DNA from: Bacteroidales bacterium
GTDB taxonomy: Bacteria > Bacteroidota > Bacteroidia > Bacteroidales > Muribaculaceae
Reading direction: 5' to 3'
Length of the DNA: 23,943 nucleotides
NCBI GenBank assembly: GCA_900766975.1
Contig: CAAFXO010000025.1
Coordinates: forward strand, 1-23,943
A program made the position numbers and the translations under genes. A model generated the notes under the pieces. It was not told the DNA's origin, did no database searches, and saw only the letters and a list, made by a program, of their open reading frames with translations. This document shows, one piece after another, positions 15,049-22,130 of the stretch; the first letter of the stretch is position 1, and each line of letters starts with the position of its first letter.

Positions 15049-15429
15049 ATGGTAAGACAATGTTTTATTCTTTTCGGGTGCTTGGCACTCGGAGAACTTG
15101 TGGTGATGCTTACCGGGGTGAAGCTCCCCTCGAGCATCATTGGTATGCTGATACTCACGATTTTGCTTAAGGTGGGTGTCGTGAAATTGGAGTGGGTCCG
15201 CGGTTTGACCGATTTCCTGATTGCTAATCTGGGATTTTTCTTCGTGCCCCCGGGTGTGGCCCTGATGCTTTATTTTGATCTGATCAAGGCTGAGCTGGTG
15301 CCTATAGTCGTAGCCACAATCTTGAGTACGGCGTTGGTATTGCTCCTTACCGGACACACCCATCAGATTGTGTCTAAGGGTAATAAGAGATTGTCAAAGA
15401 GGTTAAATTCGTTACGCAAGAAAAAATGA
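15049..15429 (+). CDS. lrgA: LrgA/CidA family membrane protein
   Basis: 126 residues from the ATG at 15049. The upstream in-frame ATG at 14932 would overlap the ATPase gene and the dispersed repeat and add 39 unlike residues; 126 aa fits the family. Four hydrophobic segments are visible (about 5-22, 28-47, 58-78, 82-100) with the family pattern KLPSSIIGMLIL and the NLGFFFVPPGVALM region, followed by a very basic C-terminus (SKRLNSLRKKK). LrgA/CidA were first described as holin/antiholin-like regulators of murein hydrolase activity; related pairs take up pyruvate in Bacillus subtilis. The stop codon overlaps the lrgB start (ATGA), so the two are translationally coupled. No clear promoter motif was seen in the 61-bp gap upstream. 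Confidence 0.9.
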   Translation: MVRQCFILFGCLALGELVVMLTGVKLPSSIIGMLILTILLKVGVVKLEWVRGLTDFLIANLGFFFVPPGVALMLYFDLIKAELVPIVVATILSTALVLLLTGHTHQIVSKGNKRLSKRLNSLRKKK

Positions 15430-16118
15430 GAACTTTTATCACTAATGAATATTTCCTGTTGGCGCTGACATTCGGGGTCTATGCAGGAGCGAAGTTTCTA
15501 CAGAAGAGGGTCGGGAGTATATGGTTGAATCCGATATTGATAGCGATAGCGCTGCTGATTGGTTTTTTGATGCTCTTCGACATACCCTATCAAGAGTATG
15601 AGGCAAGTGCCCATTTGATAGATTTTTGGTTAAAGCCAGCAGTTGTGGCATTGGGTGTTCCGTTGTATTTGCAGTTGTCATCGATCCGCAAGGAGTTACT
15701 GCCGATCTTGATGTCGCAAGCGATGGGATGCATGGTCGGCATCGTGAGTGTCGTGGAGATAGCGCGGATGTGTGGGGCATCGGAAGTGGTGGTACGTTCA
15801 CTTGCCGCCAAGTCGGTAACGACACCGATAGCCATGGAGGTGACTGCGGCGGTAGGGGGTATTCCCTCGTTGACGGCAGCCATCGTAGTGGTGACCGGAT
15901 TGATTGGAGCGATAGCGGGATTTAAGATTATGTCGGTGGGAGGTGTTCGCAATCCGATGGCGAAGGGGCTGTCGATGGGTGCTGCCTCTCACGCCTTGGG
16001 AACATCGGCAGCGATGGATCGTGATGAATTTGTAGGAGCATACGCCGGACTGGCGCTGACGCTCAACGGCATCCTAACAGCGATCCTAACCCCCTACCTC
16101 CTCGAACTAATATTATAG
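15426..16118 (+). CDS. lrgB: LrgB/CidB family membrane protein
   Basis: 230 residues, full length for the family, starting with the ATG of the ATGA overlap with lrgA. Several hydrophobic segments run along the whole chain, and the conserved LrgB block is present: KPAVVALGVPLYLQ near residues 73-86, KSVTTPIAMEV near 129-139, then SHALGTSAAMDRDE near 188-201. It is the partner of LrgA in the inner membrane. Bacterial homologues act with LrgA in murein-hydrolase control or small carboxylate transport, and the plant homologue PLGG1 transports glycolate and glycerate. The substrate here cannot be told from sequence. It ends 21 bp from the stop of the convergent RhuM-type gene. Confidence 0.92.
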   Translation: MRTFITNEYFLLALTFGVYAGAKFLQKRVGSIWLNPILIAIALLIGFLMLFDIPYQEYEASAHLIDFWLKPAVVALGVPLYLQLSSIRKELLPILMSQAMGCMVGIVSVVEIARMCGASEVVVRSLAAKSVTTPIAMEVTAAVGGIPSLTAAIVVVTGLIGAIAGFKIMSVGGVRNPMAKGLSMGAASHALGTSAAMDRDEFVGAYAGLALTLNGILTAILTPYLLELIL

Positions 16119-16139
16119 AATCCCACTCTGGAGAGTTCG

Positions 16140-17057
16140 CTATAGATTTTTGAGTATTACATCGGGAGCGCATTCCATCTTGGAGAAGGCAAATAGCTTC
16201 TTGCCAAGATCCTTGATAGATGCGCCGATATGGTAAAGCGTATCATCAATGATCAAGAATCGATCATGGATGTTAGGGGCTGTACGAATGGCAATCGGTT
16301 CATATTGATCATTGTGACGCTCTATATCCAAACGTAAGGTATTGTCAACTCTCCTGGTATATATAGTGGCCTGTACACTACTATTGCGTTTACTCAATAA
16401 TGTCAAGACTGTTTCGTCAATATAATTGTCTATAAGAATAATCCGAGTGAGGGCTCTTCTTATAAGATCGCATACAAAGACGTATGCATCAAATATTTGA
16501 CCATCGAACAGAATACCCTCCCTCGGAGGCAACGATGTTTTAAGAAAAAAATCAACTTTCCCTGAAAGTTCCTTTATCTGATAGTCATGTTCCGATAGTC
16601 GATGGTCTATTCGACTTTCCATATTAAGAAGTCTTTGATTCACACTATATCCTCTCAGCAAGTACTCCTTTAGAACTCTATTGGCCCATTGGCGAAACCG
16701 GGTGCCTCTTTGAGATTTTACTCTATAACCGATAGATATGATGACATCAAGATTATAAAATTTAGTTTTATATTTCTTGCCATCAGAGGCAGTAGTCAAG
16801 GAATCCTTGACAACTGAATTGCGATCTAATTCACCTTCCTTAAAGATATTGTTAACATGGAGGCTTATATTCTGCTTTGAAGTTTGGAACAGTTCGGTCA
16901 TTTGAGCCTGGGTTAGCCATACAGTTTCATTCTCGATTCGGACTTCAAGTTTAGTCATCGAATCGGGCTGATAGAGAATTATCTCGTTCTCGCCAACCGG
17001 CGTCATATTTTCGTCAATATCATTCATTAGATTTTTAAGAAAAACATTTTGTCCCAC
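16140..17057 (-). CDS. RhuM-type protein with a PLD-like C-terminus
   Basis: 305 residues. The middle (about 45-190) matches the virulence RhuM family pattern: ENETVWLTQAQMTELF, KQNISLHVNNIFKEGEL, then YNLDVIISIGYRVKS and RGTRFRQWANRVLKEYLLRG. The C-terminal third (about 200-305) contains NIHDRFLIIDD (around 262-272), which resembles a phospholipase-D HxK(x4)D motif with Arg in place of Lys, then YHIGASIKDLGKK. This arrangement recurs in Bacteroidota. RhuM is named from a Salmonella pathogenicity-island gene and its biochemical role is poorly defined; a DNA- or phosphodiester-related function is inference. In-frame ATGs at 17027 and 17006 are alternative starts. Its base composition is visibly more A/T-rich than the neighbouring lrgB, which fits accessory DNA. 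Confidence 0.8.
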   Translation of the reverse strand: MGQNVFLKNLMNDIDENMTPVGENEIILYQPDSMTKLEVRIENETVWLTQAQMTELFQTSKQNISLHVNNIFKEGELDRNSVVKDSLTTASDGKKYKTKFYNLDVIISIGYRVKSQRGTRFRQWANRVLKEYLLRGYSVNQRLLNMESRIDHRLSEHDYQIKELSGKVDFFLKTSLPPREGILFDGQIFDAYVFVCDLIRRALTRIILIDNYIDETVLTLLSKRNSSVQATIYTRRVDNTLRLDIERHNDQYEPIAIRTAPNIHDRFLIIDDTLYHIGASIKDLGKKLFAFSKMECAPDVILKNL

Positions 17058-17403
17058 AGAAGTAAGAAAAAAATTGGCATCGCACTCAAAAACGCCGTCA
17101 AAAATTTTGTATCATCCCTGTAGGGACGTGATACATCACGTCCACCCGCGAACCCCATCAGCCAAATCCGTATCGGCGTAGCTTCAGTTAAATCAGGTCA
17201 ATCAGTAGACAACCCTAAATGAAGTTGGAGGCTCTTCGAGCATCAGAGTTATTTTTAACCTCAGATTTTACTGATTTGACTGATGGCTATATATTTGATA
17301 TACAGTGTGTTGTTGTGCTTTCGCCCTTTCAGGTCGATGGGATGGATGGCGTGTTAACCTGTGAAACCCATCAGTCCCATTAAGTCGATTTGATGATAAT
17401 ATG
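17058..17403. other. Gene-free stretch with a GGACGTGAT palindrome
   Basis: No credible gene was found. GGACGTGAT (17124-17132) and ATCACGTCC (17135-17143) form a near-perfect hairpin preceded by CCTGTAGG. The rest holds short related phrases such as AAATCAGGTCAATCAGT, ACTGATTTGACTGATGG and CATCAGTCCCATTAAGTCG, which look like decayed copies of repeated intergenic sequence. No promoter was assigned with confidence for the flanking minus-strand RhuM gene. Confidence 0.5.
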
Positions 17404-17440
17404 AAGAAGGGCGGGAGACAGGGGGTCTCTCGCTCTTCTT
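17404..17440. terminator. Hairpin downstream of the small-lipoprotein operon
   Basis: The arms 17404-17419 and 17425-17440 form a 16-bp stem (with two G-U pairs as plus-strand RNA; the same positions would be A-C mismatches as minus-strand RNA) around an A-GGGG loop. The hairpin lies 21-57 bp beyond the minus-strand stop at 17461 and probably ends that operon, although the T-run follows on the plus strand instead. Confidence 0.5.
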
Positions 17441-17460
17441 TTATGGGTCGATGTCGGCTG

Positions 17461-17916
17461 TTAGAACAGCAGGAATCTCTTGTGCTTTTGGGATTCTTGC
17501 TTGCCGTTCAAGATCGTATTCAGGTCTATGCCCTTGTATTCCTCGGGGGATAGATTGCGGAAGTTTTTGTACTTGCCGGGACGACCGATCACAGTCACAG
17601 AGCCTCCTCTGAAGAAACCACCCCTCTCTACGATGAATTGAGGTTCGACAAGAACGTCAGCCTTATGTTCTTGGAGGAGTTCGGCGGTGAGATTCTCTTT
17701 GATTTGGTTGATATCACACTTCTTGAAAGCATAATCCCAGTAAGACCAGGAATAAGTGCGAGACACAGTCTCGGGCTCGATGTCGACATCCGCAACGCCA
17801 ATGCTGACGATAGACGTCTGTACAGGCGCTGTGGCGGCTGTCTCGCGTACAGTAGTGCATGACGAAAGCAACAGCACTACGCAGAGCAGAGCCAATATTT
17901 TATATACCTGTTTCAT
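17461..17916 (-). CDS. Small lipoprotein of unknown function, second gene of a paralogous pair
   Basis: 151 residues. The signal ends LSSC (Cys20), a textbook lipobox. The mature protein is clearly related to its upstream neighbour: TAATAPVQTSIVSIGVADVDIEPE here aligns with TAASVPVQTGIESVAKADLKVSPE there, and ADVLVEPQFIVERG with ADVLINPQYEIKKRG, both followed by a V-x-V-I-x-G-x-P-x-x-Y-x-N motif. This copy has an extra loop (WSYWDYAFKKCDINQ, FFRGGS) and a longer, basic C-terminus. I do not recognise a family. It starts 12 bp after its paralogue and should share its mRNA. Confidence 0.82.
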   Translation of the reverse strand: MKQVYKILALLCVVLLLSSCTTVRETAATAPVQTSIVSIGVADVDIEPETVSRTYSWSYWDYAFKKCDINQIKENLTAELLQEHKADVLVEPQFIVERGGFFRGGSVTVIGRPGKYKNFRNLSPEEYKGIDLNTILNGKQESQKHKRFLLF

Positions 17917-17928
17917 AAGACATCTTGT

Positions 17929-18288
17929 TTAGTGTGTACGGATGTTGGTGTAGAATGCAGGATAACCTGTTACGATCACATACTTAACCTTGCTGCCACG
18001 TTTCTTGATCTCGTACTGAGGATTGATCAGAACATCTGCACCCTTGCCGGCGTTCTTCAAAGCCTCAGCCACAGCTGTCTCGATTACAGCCTTCTCTCCG
18101 CAACGATTGTGGCTGCCTTCGGGGATGAATGTGTAGGTGATCTTCTCGGGGCTTACTTTGAGGTCTGCTTTAGCTACAGACTCAATGCCTGTCTGTACGG
18201 GAACTGATGCAGCAGTCTTCTTCAGGGAGCTGCAAGATACCAAACTCAGCGATGCCAACACTACGGCACCAATCAACAATTTCTTCAT
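17929..18288 (-). CDS. Small lipoprotein of unknown function, first gene of a paralogous pair
   Basis: 119 residues with lipobox LVSC (Cys19). The mature part has the core ADVLINPQYEIKK and VIVTGYPAFYTNIRT shared with the next gene, an ALKNAGKGAD helix before it and a CGEKAVIETAV segment in place of the partner's YAFKKCDINQI. The pattern of a short helix followed by ADVL-P-Y suggests a small alpha/beta domain in the periplasm or at the outer membrane. The function is unknown. Transcription probably starts about 120 nt upstream, leaving a long leader. Confidence 0.82.
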   Translation of the reverse strand: MKKLLIGAVVLASLSLVSCSSLKKTAASVPVQTGIESVAKADLKVSPEKITYTFIPEGSHNRCGEKAVIETAVAEALKNAGKGADVLINPQYEIKKRGSKVKYVIVTGYPAFYTNIRTH

Positions 18289-18345
18289 ATCGTCAATTTT
18301 TTAGTTATGGGTAAAATGGTTAATTAAAAATAACTTATATCGCGT

Positions 18346-18387
18346 TTAGTAGATTTTGCTCATATCAATCAGTAGATTTTTGCTCAT
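18346..18387 (-). promoter_or_regulatory. Direct repeat and 13-codon frame in the lipoprotein-operon leader
   Basis: On the plus strand AGTAGATTTTGCTCAT (18348-18363) is repeated with one extra T at 18371-18387. Read on the minus strand, the region forms the short frame MSKNLLIDMSKIY followed by TAA, in which the duplication supplies two MSK starts. It lies between the promoter and the first lipoprotein start. Translation is not shown. Confidence 0.35.
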
Positions 18388-18412
18388 GCCAAGTTGATTA
18401 GCAAAGCCGCGA

Positions 18413-18441
18413 CAAATATAAGCATTTTTCCTGACAACAAA
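18413..18441 (-). promoter_or_regulatory. Bacteroidota promoter of the small-lipoprotein operon
   Basis: On the minus strand TTTG (18441-18438) and TATATTTG (18420-18413) are separated by 17 nt, slightly shorter than the usual 19-20. The -7 match to TAnnTTTG is perfect. The leader would be roughly 115 nt. Confidence 0.6.
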
Positions 18442-18498
18442 GCACAAAAAGACCAAAAAAATCACATTTTTTTACAGAGATCTTTTGCTGATGGTTTA

Positions 18499-18514
18499 TT
18501 AGAGCGTGCTCTTA
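18499..18514. repeat. Dispersed AGAGCGCG repeat, palindromic copy near 18.5 kb
   Basis: TTAGAGCGTGCTCTTA: AGAGC and GCTCT at 18501-18512 flank GT. It most resembles copy 1 (TTTAGAGCGCGCTCTTAA), differing at one central base and the first flanking base. It lies in the 387-bp gap between the propeller gene and the lipoprotein operon. Confidence 0.55.
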
Positions 18515-18534
18515 AGAGGGGGGAGAGATGGGCT

Positions 18535-18569
18535 GGGGGCGGTGCAAAACTTTTTTTTGCGCCGCCCCC
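18535..18569. repeat. G/C-rich hairpin (15-bp arms)
   Basis: GGGGGCGGTGCAAAA (18535-18549) pairs with TTTTGCGCCGCCCCC (18555-18569) with one G-U pair and a CTTTT loop. It lies 107 bp beyond the end of the minus-strand propeller gene. It may end that operon, but no T-run follows on the minus strand; it may equally be a REP-like element. Confidence 0.6.
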
Positions 18570-18611
18570 TTCGAGAATATAAATATATGGTAGAAAAAAA
18601 AGATTCTTTTG

Positions 18612-18675
18612 TTTGGATTCTATCTTTTGGATTCTATTGATTGGATCCGTGACATTGGATCTTATCTCTCGGATT
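18612..18675. repeat. Degenerate TTTGGATTCTAT tandem repeats
   Basis: TTTGGATTCTAT occurs at 18612-18623 and 18626-18637, followed by weaker copies beginning TTGGATCC (18641) and TTGGATCTTAT (18655-18665) and CGGATTTTAT near 18670, a spacing of about 14-15 bp. The array abuts the stop codon of the propeller gene. Confidence 0.55.
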
Positions 18676-19974
18676 TTATCGCTGGTGGTAGATGAATTTC
18701 TTGCCGCCGCGGATGTAGATTTCGCCATCTAAGGGGCGAGTCACGCGGATGCCTTGCAGATCGTAGATCGCTTCGTCGGCGCTACGACTGTCGAGGTGGT
18801 CGATGCTTTCTATGCCGCTGTCATCCTTCGGATCGAGTGCCAGGAAGTGACCGGGGCAGAGATAGACTTGGTGCTTGCCAAGATATTCACCTTCGGGGCT
18901 CCACTGCCAGAGGTCGCCGGCAGTGGCATATTCCTTGGCATCGGAGGCATAGATATATCCGGTGTAGGGGTTGACATAAATGCCGTATGGGGCTGTCATA
19001 GAGCTTAGGTCGCTCACCATAGTGCCGGGGAGAGCATCTTCGGAAACACCCTCCGAGCCTCCGGAGGTCATCACCGTTTCGGGGTCGATGGTGAGGAATG
19101 ATAGTTCGTTCTGATAGGTAACGTAGGAGAAGGAGGAGCCGACGACATAGAACTTGGAGTCGCGAGACTTGCAGTTGTAGGTGCCGGGATAGTCGAGGCG
19201 CACGAAACAATCGCTGTCGCTCTTGTCGGCGAGGGCAGCCTCGCAGTCGAAGATGATGGTGGCGGCGGAGATGGTGTAGTAGTCGCCCGGCGATGAGAAG
19301 CAGAGATACTTGCCACTGATCGACATGACGCTGTAGAGGTTGATCTGGCCGGTGTCGACAGTGCGTGTCACCTGCATGGTGGTGGCGTCGATCACGCTTA
19401 CCGTCGATTCGTAGTCATGATCCTCTTGGTAGGCATAGCCGCCGGTGTTGGCGACGAAGAGATGACCGTCGTAGTAGGCGATACCCTCCGGTTCGTAACC
19501 CACCTCCACAGCGTCGACAGTCTTGAAAGTCGTGGCGTCGATCTTCGCTACAAAGCCGCGGGTGAAGGTCTTTGTGCCCGAAGTGGTGGTGCACTCATGG
19601 CCGTAGGAGGTGACGTAGAGGTAGGTGCCGTCGGTGGCAAGGCGGCGATTGTTGGGCACATCTTCTGTGCAACCTACAGCCTTACCCTCTTCGTCGATGA
19701 ATTGGATGATGTTCGACCAGTTGATCGAGATGGCTATCAAGTTGTCTTTCACTTGGATGATATCCTGGGGTGTATCGCCAAGTTTGTAGCCATTCACGTC
19801 GCGAAACCATTGGTTGCTCACCACTTCGCCATCCTCGAAATAGGATAGGCGGCCATTGTCCGATTGCCACGACCCTTCGTTGACTACGATGAGCCTCTCT
19901 TTGGCAGTGAGGGTGGATAGAGCAGTAGCAGCCATCAGCAGCATGCTTATCGTCCGTAAGGTAAAATTCTTCAT
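18676..19974 (-). CDS. BtuG-like beta-propeller (YncE-type) corrinoid-binding protein with a sorting-like tail
   Basis: 432 residues. A signal peptide (about 1-24, ending TLTA) has no lipobox cysteine. Residues about 28-385 show YncE/DUF5074-like propeller blades, for example GDTPQDIIQVKDNLIAI, GYEPEGIAYYDGHLFVANT, STVSVIDATTMQVTRTVDTG and PYGIYVNPYTGYIYASDA. The last 33 residues (EAIYDLQGIRVTRP...IYIRGGKKFIYHQR) resemble Bacteroidota C-terminal sorting tails. In Bacteroides thetaiotaomicron, BtuG proteins are surface lipoprotein propellers that bind cobalamin and sit on BtuB. This gene starts 20 bp after a BtuB-type receptor under a cobalamin riboswitch, which supports the same role. Propellers of this type also occur in other systems, so the assignment rests on context. 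The sorting tail instead of a lipid anchor is unusual. Confidence 0.78.
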   Translation of the reverse strand: MKNFTLRTISMLLMAATALSTLTAKERLIVVNEGSWQSDNGRLSYFEDGEVVSNQWFRDVNGYKLGDTPQDIIQVKDNLIAISINWSNIIQFIDEEGKAVGCTEDVPNNRRLATDGTYLYVTSYGHECTTTSGTKTFTRGFVAKIDATTFKTVDAVEVGYEPEGIAYYDGHLFVANTGGYAYQEDHDYESTVSVIDATTMQVTRTVDTGQINLYSVMSISGKYLCFSSPGDYYTISAATIIFDCEAALADKSDSDCFVRLDYPGTYNCKSRDSKFYVVGSSFSYVTYQNELSFLTIDPETVMTSGGSEGVSEDALPGTMVSDLSSMTAPYGIYVNPYTGYIYASDAKEYATAGDLWQWSPEGEYLGKHQVYLCPGHFLALDPKDDSGIESIDHLDSRSADEAIYDLQGIRVTRPLDGEIYIRGGKKFIYHQR

Positions 19975-19994
19975 AATAATGCTTTGAGATGTTA

Positions 19995-21935
19995 TTATAT
20001 AGAGAATGAAATAGTAGCTGTGAATTGTCGACCCGGCATCGGGTATCGTGGGATGTGCTCATATTGCTCGTCGAGGAGGTCGTTGATCTCGAGCGAGAGG
20101 GTGAACCATCGGTAGGATCCCATGATTTTGAGGTCGATATTATTGTAAGGATCCAACACATCTTCGGGGTCGGCATACGACCACATACGGCTTGAGACAT
20201 GCAGGTCGGAGATGGTGATTGAGTAGTTTCGCCATCCCACGATTCCGGTGATGCCGTATGATAGGGTAGGGGAGTAGCATATCGGGCGGTTGAAGGTGTC
20301 GGGATCGTCGGGGTTGGTGCGGTTTAGGTCTTTCTGCCAGGTCAGCGAGGTGAGGAGAGAGAGGTAGAAATCCCGGACGTTATATCTGCCGGAGAGGGTG
20401 GCGTTGAGGCCTCGGCAGTAGGTCTTGCCATAGTTCATCATCGACCAGGTATAGGTTCCCTTGAGGGGTAGGCAGACGATGCGGTTGTCGATATGATTGA
20501 TATATAGGTCGGCTTGGGCGGAAGCCTGCCAGTGTCGGTCGTCGTAATGATATTCGAGGCCGAGGTCCCACTGCTTGGTATATTCGGGGAGGAGGTTGCG
20601 ATTGCCGGCGCGGGTGTAGTAGAGGTCGTTGAGGGTAGGGGCGCGGAATATGCATTTATACCAAGCTCTGACGGCAAATCCACGGAAAGAGTAACCCAAA
20701 GTCACGGCGGGAGTGAACCGGCTCAGAGGGTCGGCGGCACCCGCTTTGACGCGAGTATGGTCGCGATAATGCTGGTAGAGGAGCGAGGCGGCGAGACGCA
20801 GGTCGTGCCAGTCGACCTCTGCCGCTATCACCCCCTTCTGGTCGAGTCGACGCACTGCCGAGAAGTTCTTGACATCGGCAGTGAGCCACGACATGCGGGC
20901 ATCGTAACTCACATTGAGCGAGAGCCATGAGAGGGGATTGAGGGAATATGCCACCGAGGCGTAAGCATCATCCTGATAATAGTGGGTGTCGGAGCGGATG
21001 GTATTCTGATTCTCGGGATAGTCGGTGTTATATCTCAGATATTCGTGGGAATATTTGAGGTTGAAGCGCATGCGATGGATGGCGCCGAGTGGGAGATCGT
21101 AGGAGGCTTGGACGAACATATCGGTGTCCCACTCTCTGCCGACATTGACATACTTGTCGGAGAGGCGTCGCACGATGCCACCGGGGCACCCACGGCGCGA
21201 TAGGTAGAGGTAGGCGTGAGAGGAGAATCCTCCCTTGAAGAGGGCGGCTTCGGCGCGATAGTAGCGGATGTCGGAGTTGGTGCGGCGTCCGGTGGTGTCT
21301 TCATATTCGGAGTGATAGCGGAAGGGATAATTACCCTTCGAGTCGAGGAACTCTCCATCCAAGAATCCGCTCCAACCGCGGCGGCAGAATTGGGCATTGA
21401 CGCGGGCTCGCCAGGTATTGAATGAGCCCCCGGCAGCGAGCAGGGTGAGGGAGTCGCATTGCGGACGGCGTGTGCGAAGGTAGATTGTGGCTCCCAATGA
21501 ATATTCCGATGCAGACTGGCATTGCTCCAAGCGGTTGGCATTATAGAGCGATACTGATTCGAGGGTCGAAAGGGAATATTTCCCCAGATCGACTGTGCCG
21601 TTCTGGGCATTGTTGATACGTATACCGTCGATATATACGCCGACATGTTGCGAACCGAGCGATCTGACATTGACCGTCTTCAGACCTCCCAAGCCGCCGT
21701 AATCCTTGATTTGTACTCCGGCAAAATATTTCAGTGCATCGGCGATCGAAGTGGACGATAATTTCTGCAACTCGACTCCCGAAAGTTCCTGGGAGGTGGC
21801 GAGGGGACGATGAGACGCTGTGACTTCCAACTCATCGAGTTGATGAGATATGGAGTCGACTTCCTCCTCGGCGTGGCAGAACAATGGCATCACGACACCC
21901 GCGATCAATGCCGGCAGTATTGCTCTAATCTTCAT
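19995..21935 (-). CDS. btuB: TonB-dependent outer-membrane receptor, BtuB type (cobalamin/corrinoid uptake)
   Basis: 646 residues from the ATG at 21935. That start gives a normal signal peptide (MKIRAILPALIAGVVMPLFCHA). The in-frame ATG at 21983 lies inside the terminator hairpin and would add 16 residues. After the signal come a TonB-box-like DELEVTAS and a plug domain (about 35-145: SIADALKYFAGVQIKDYGGLGG, VNVRSLGSQHVGVYIDGIRI). A beta-barrel ends in RQFTATISFSI. There is no N-terminal carboxypeptidase-like domain, so it is BtuB-like and not SusC-like. It moves corrinoids across the outer membrane with TonB/ExbBD energy. The upstream cobalamin riboswitch fixes the likely substrate. It heads a two-gene operon with the propeller gene. 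No btuCDF or SusD-like gene follows here. Confidence 0.9.
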   Translation of the reverse strand: MKIRAILPALIAGVVMPLFCHAEEEVDSISHQLDELEVTASHRPLATSQELSGVELQKLSSTSIADALKYFAGVQIKDYGGLGGLKTVNVRSLGSQHVGVYIDGIRINNAQNGTVDLGKYSLSTLESVSLYNANRLEQCQSASEYSLGATIYLRTRRPQCDSLTLLAAGGSFNTWRARVNAQFCRRGWSGFLDGEFLDSKGNYPFRYHSEYEDTTGRRTNSDIRYYRAEAALFKGGFSSHAYLYLSRRGCPGGIVRRLSDKYVNVGREWDTDMFVQASYDLPLGAIHRMRFNLKYSHEYLRYNTDYPENQNTIRSDTHYYQDDAYASVAYSLNPLSWLSLNVSYDARMSWLTADVKNFSAVRRLDQKGVIAAEVDWHDLRLAASLLYQHYRDHTRVKAGAADPLSRFTPAVTLGYSFRGFAVRAWYKCIFRAPTLNDLYYTRAGNRNLLPEYTKQWDLGLEYHYDDRHWQASAQADLYINHIDNRIVCLPLKGTYTWSMMNYGKTYCRGLNATLSGRYNVRDFYLSLLTSLTWQKDLNRTNPDDPDTFNRPICYSPTLSYGITGIVGWRNYSITISDLHVSSRMWSYADPEDVLDPYNNIDLKIMGSYRWFTLSLEINDLLDEQYEHIPRYPMPGRQFTATISFSI

Positions 21936-21956
21936 CGTAAGTATGATGATATAAAC

Positions 21957-21986
21957 AAAAAACGCCTGTCTTCGAACAGACAAGCG
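21957..21986 (-). terminator. Intrinsic terminator between the riboswitch and btuB
   Basis: On the minus strand CGCTTGTCT (21986-21978), a GTTCGA loop and AGACAGGCG (21971-21963) form a 9-bp stem with one G-U pair, followed directly by TTTTTTG. It ends 21 bp before the btuB start, so it is probably the transcriptional off-switch of the cobalamin leader. Confidence 0.75.
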
Positions 21987-22048
21987 CAGCGGATTTCATA
22001 GAGGGATATAGAAAGAGTCTATACCATCATGACAACGATCGGCGATCG

Positions 22049-22130
22049 CACACCCTGCGGCTATAGCCGCCATCAGGTCGGATCGTGTCGTTATGTCGCC
22101 CATAATCCCGCAGGCTTGACGTTCGATATG
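22049..22130 (-). promoter_or_regulatory. Linker between aptamer and terminator with competing pairings
   Basis: About 145 nt separate the aptamer from the terminator. GCGGCTATAGCCGC (22057-22070) is a perfect palindrome. CCTGCGG (22054-22060) is also complementary to CCGCAGG (22108-22114), so the two pairings exclude each other. TTCGA (22122-22126) can pair with TCGAA (22131-22135), which is part of the 3' strand of the aptamer's closing stem. These pairings fit a switching expression platform but were read by eye. Confidence 0.45.

Noticed and set aside
16125..16136. ACTCTGGAGAGT as a terminator between lrgB and the RhuM-type gene
   Set aside because: The 5-bp arms leave only a two-base loop and there is no T-run.
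18462..18728. Minus-strand frame of 88 codons over the G/C hairpin
   Set aside because: It runs through three repeat structures and overlaps the end of the propeller gene; its lysine/isoleucine repeats come from the TTTGGATTCTAT array.
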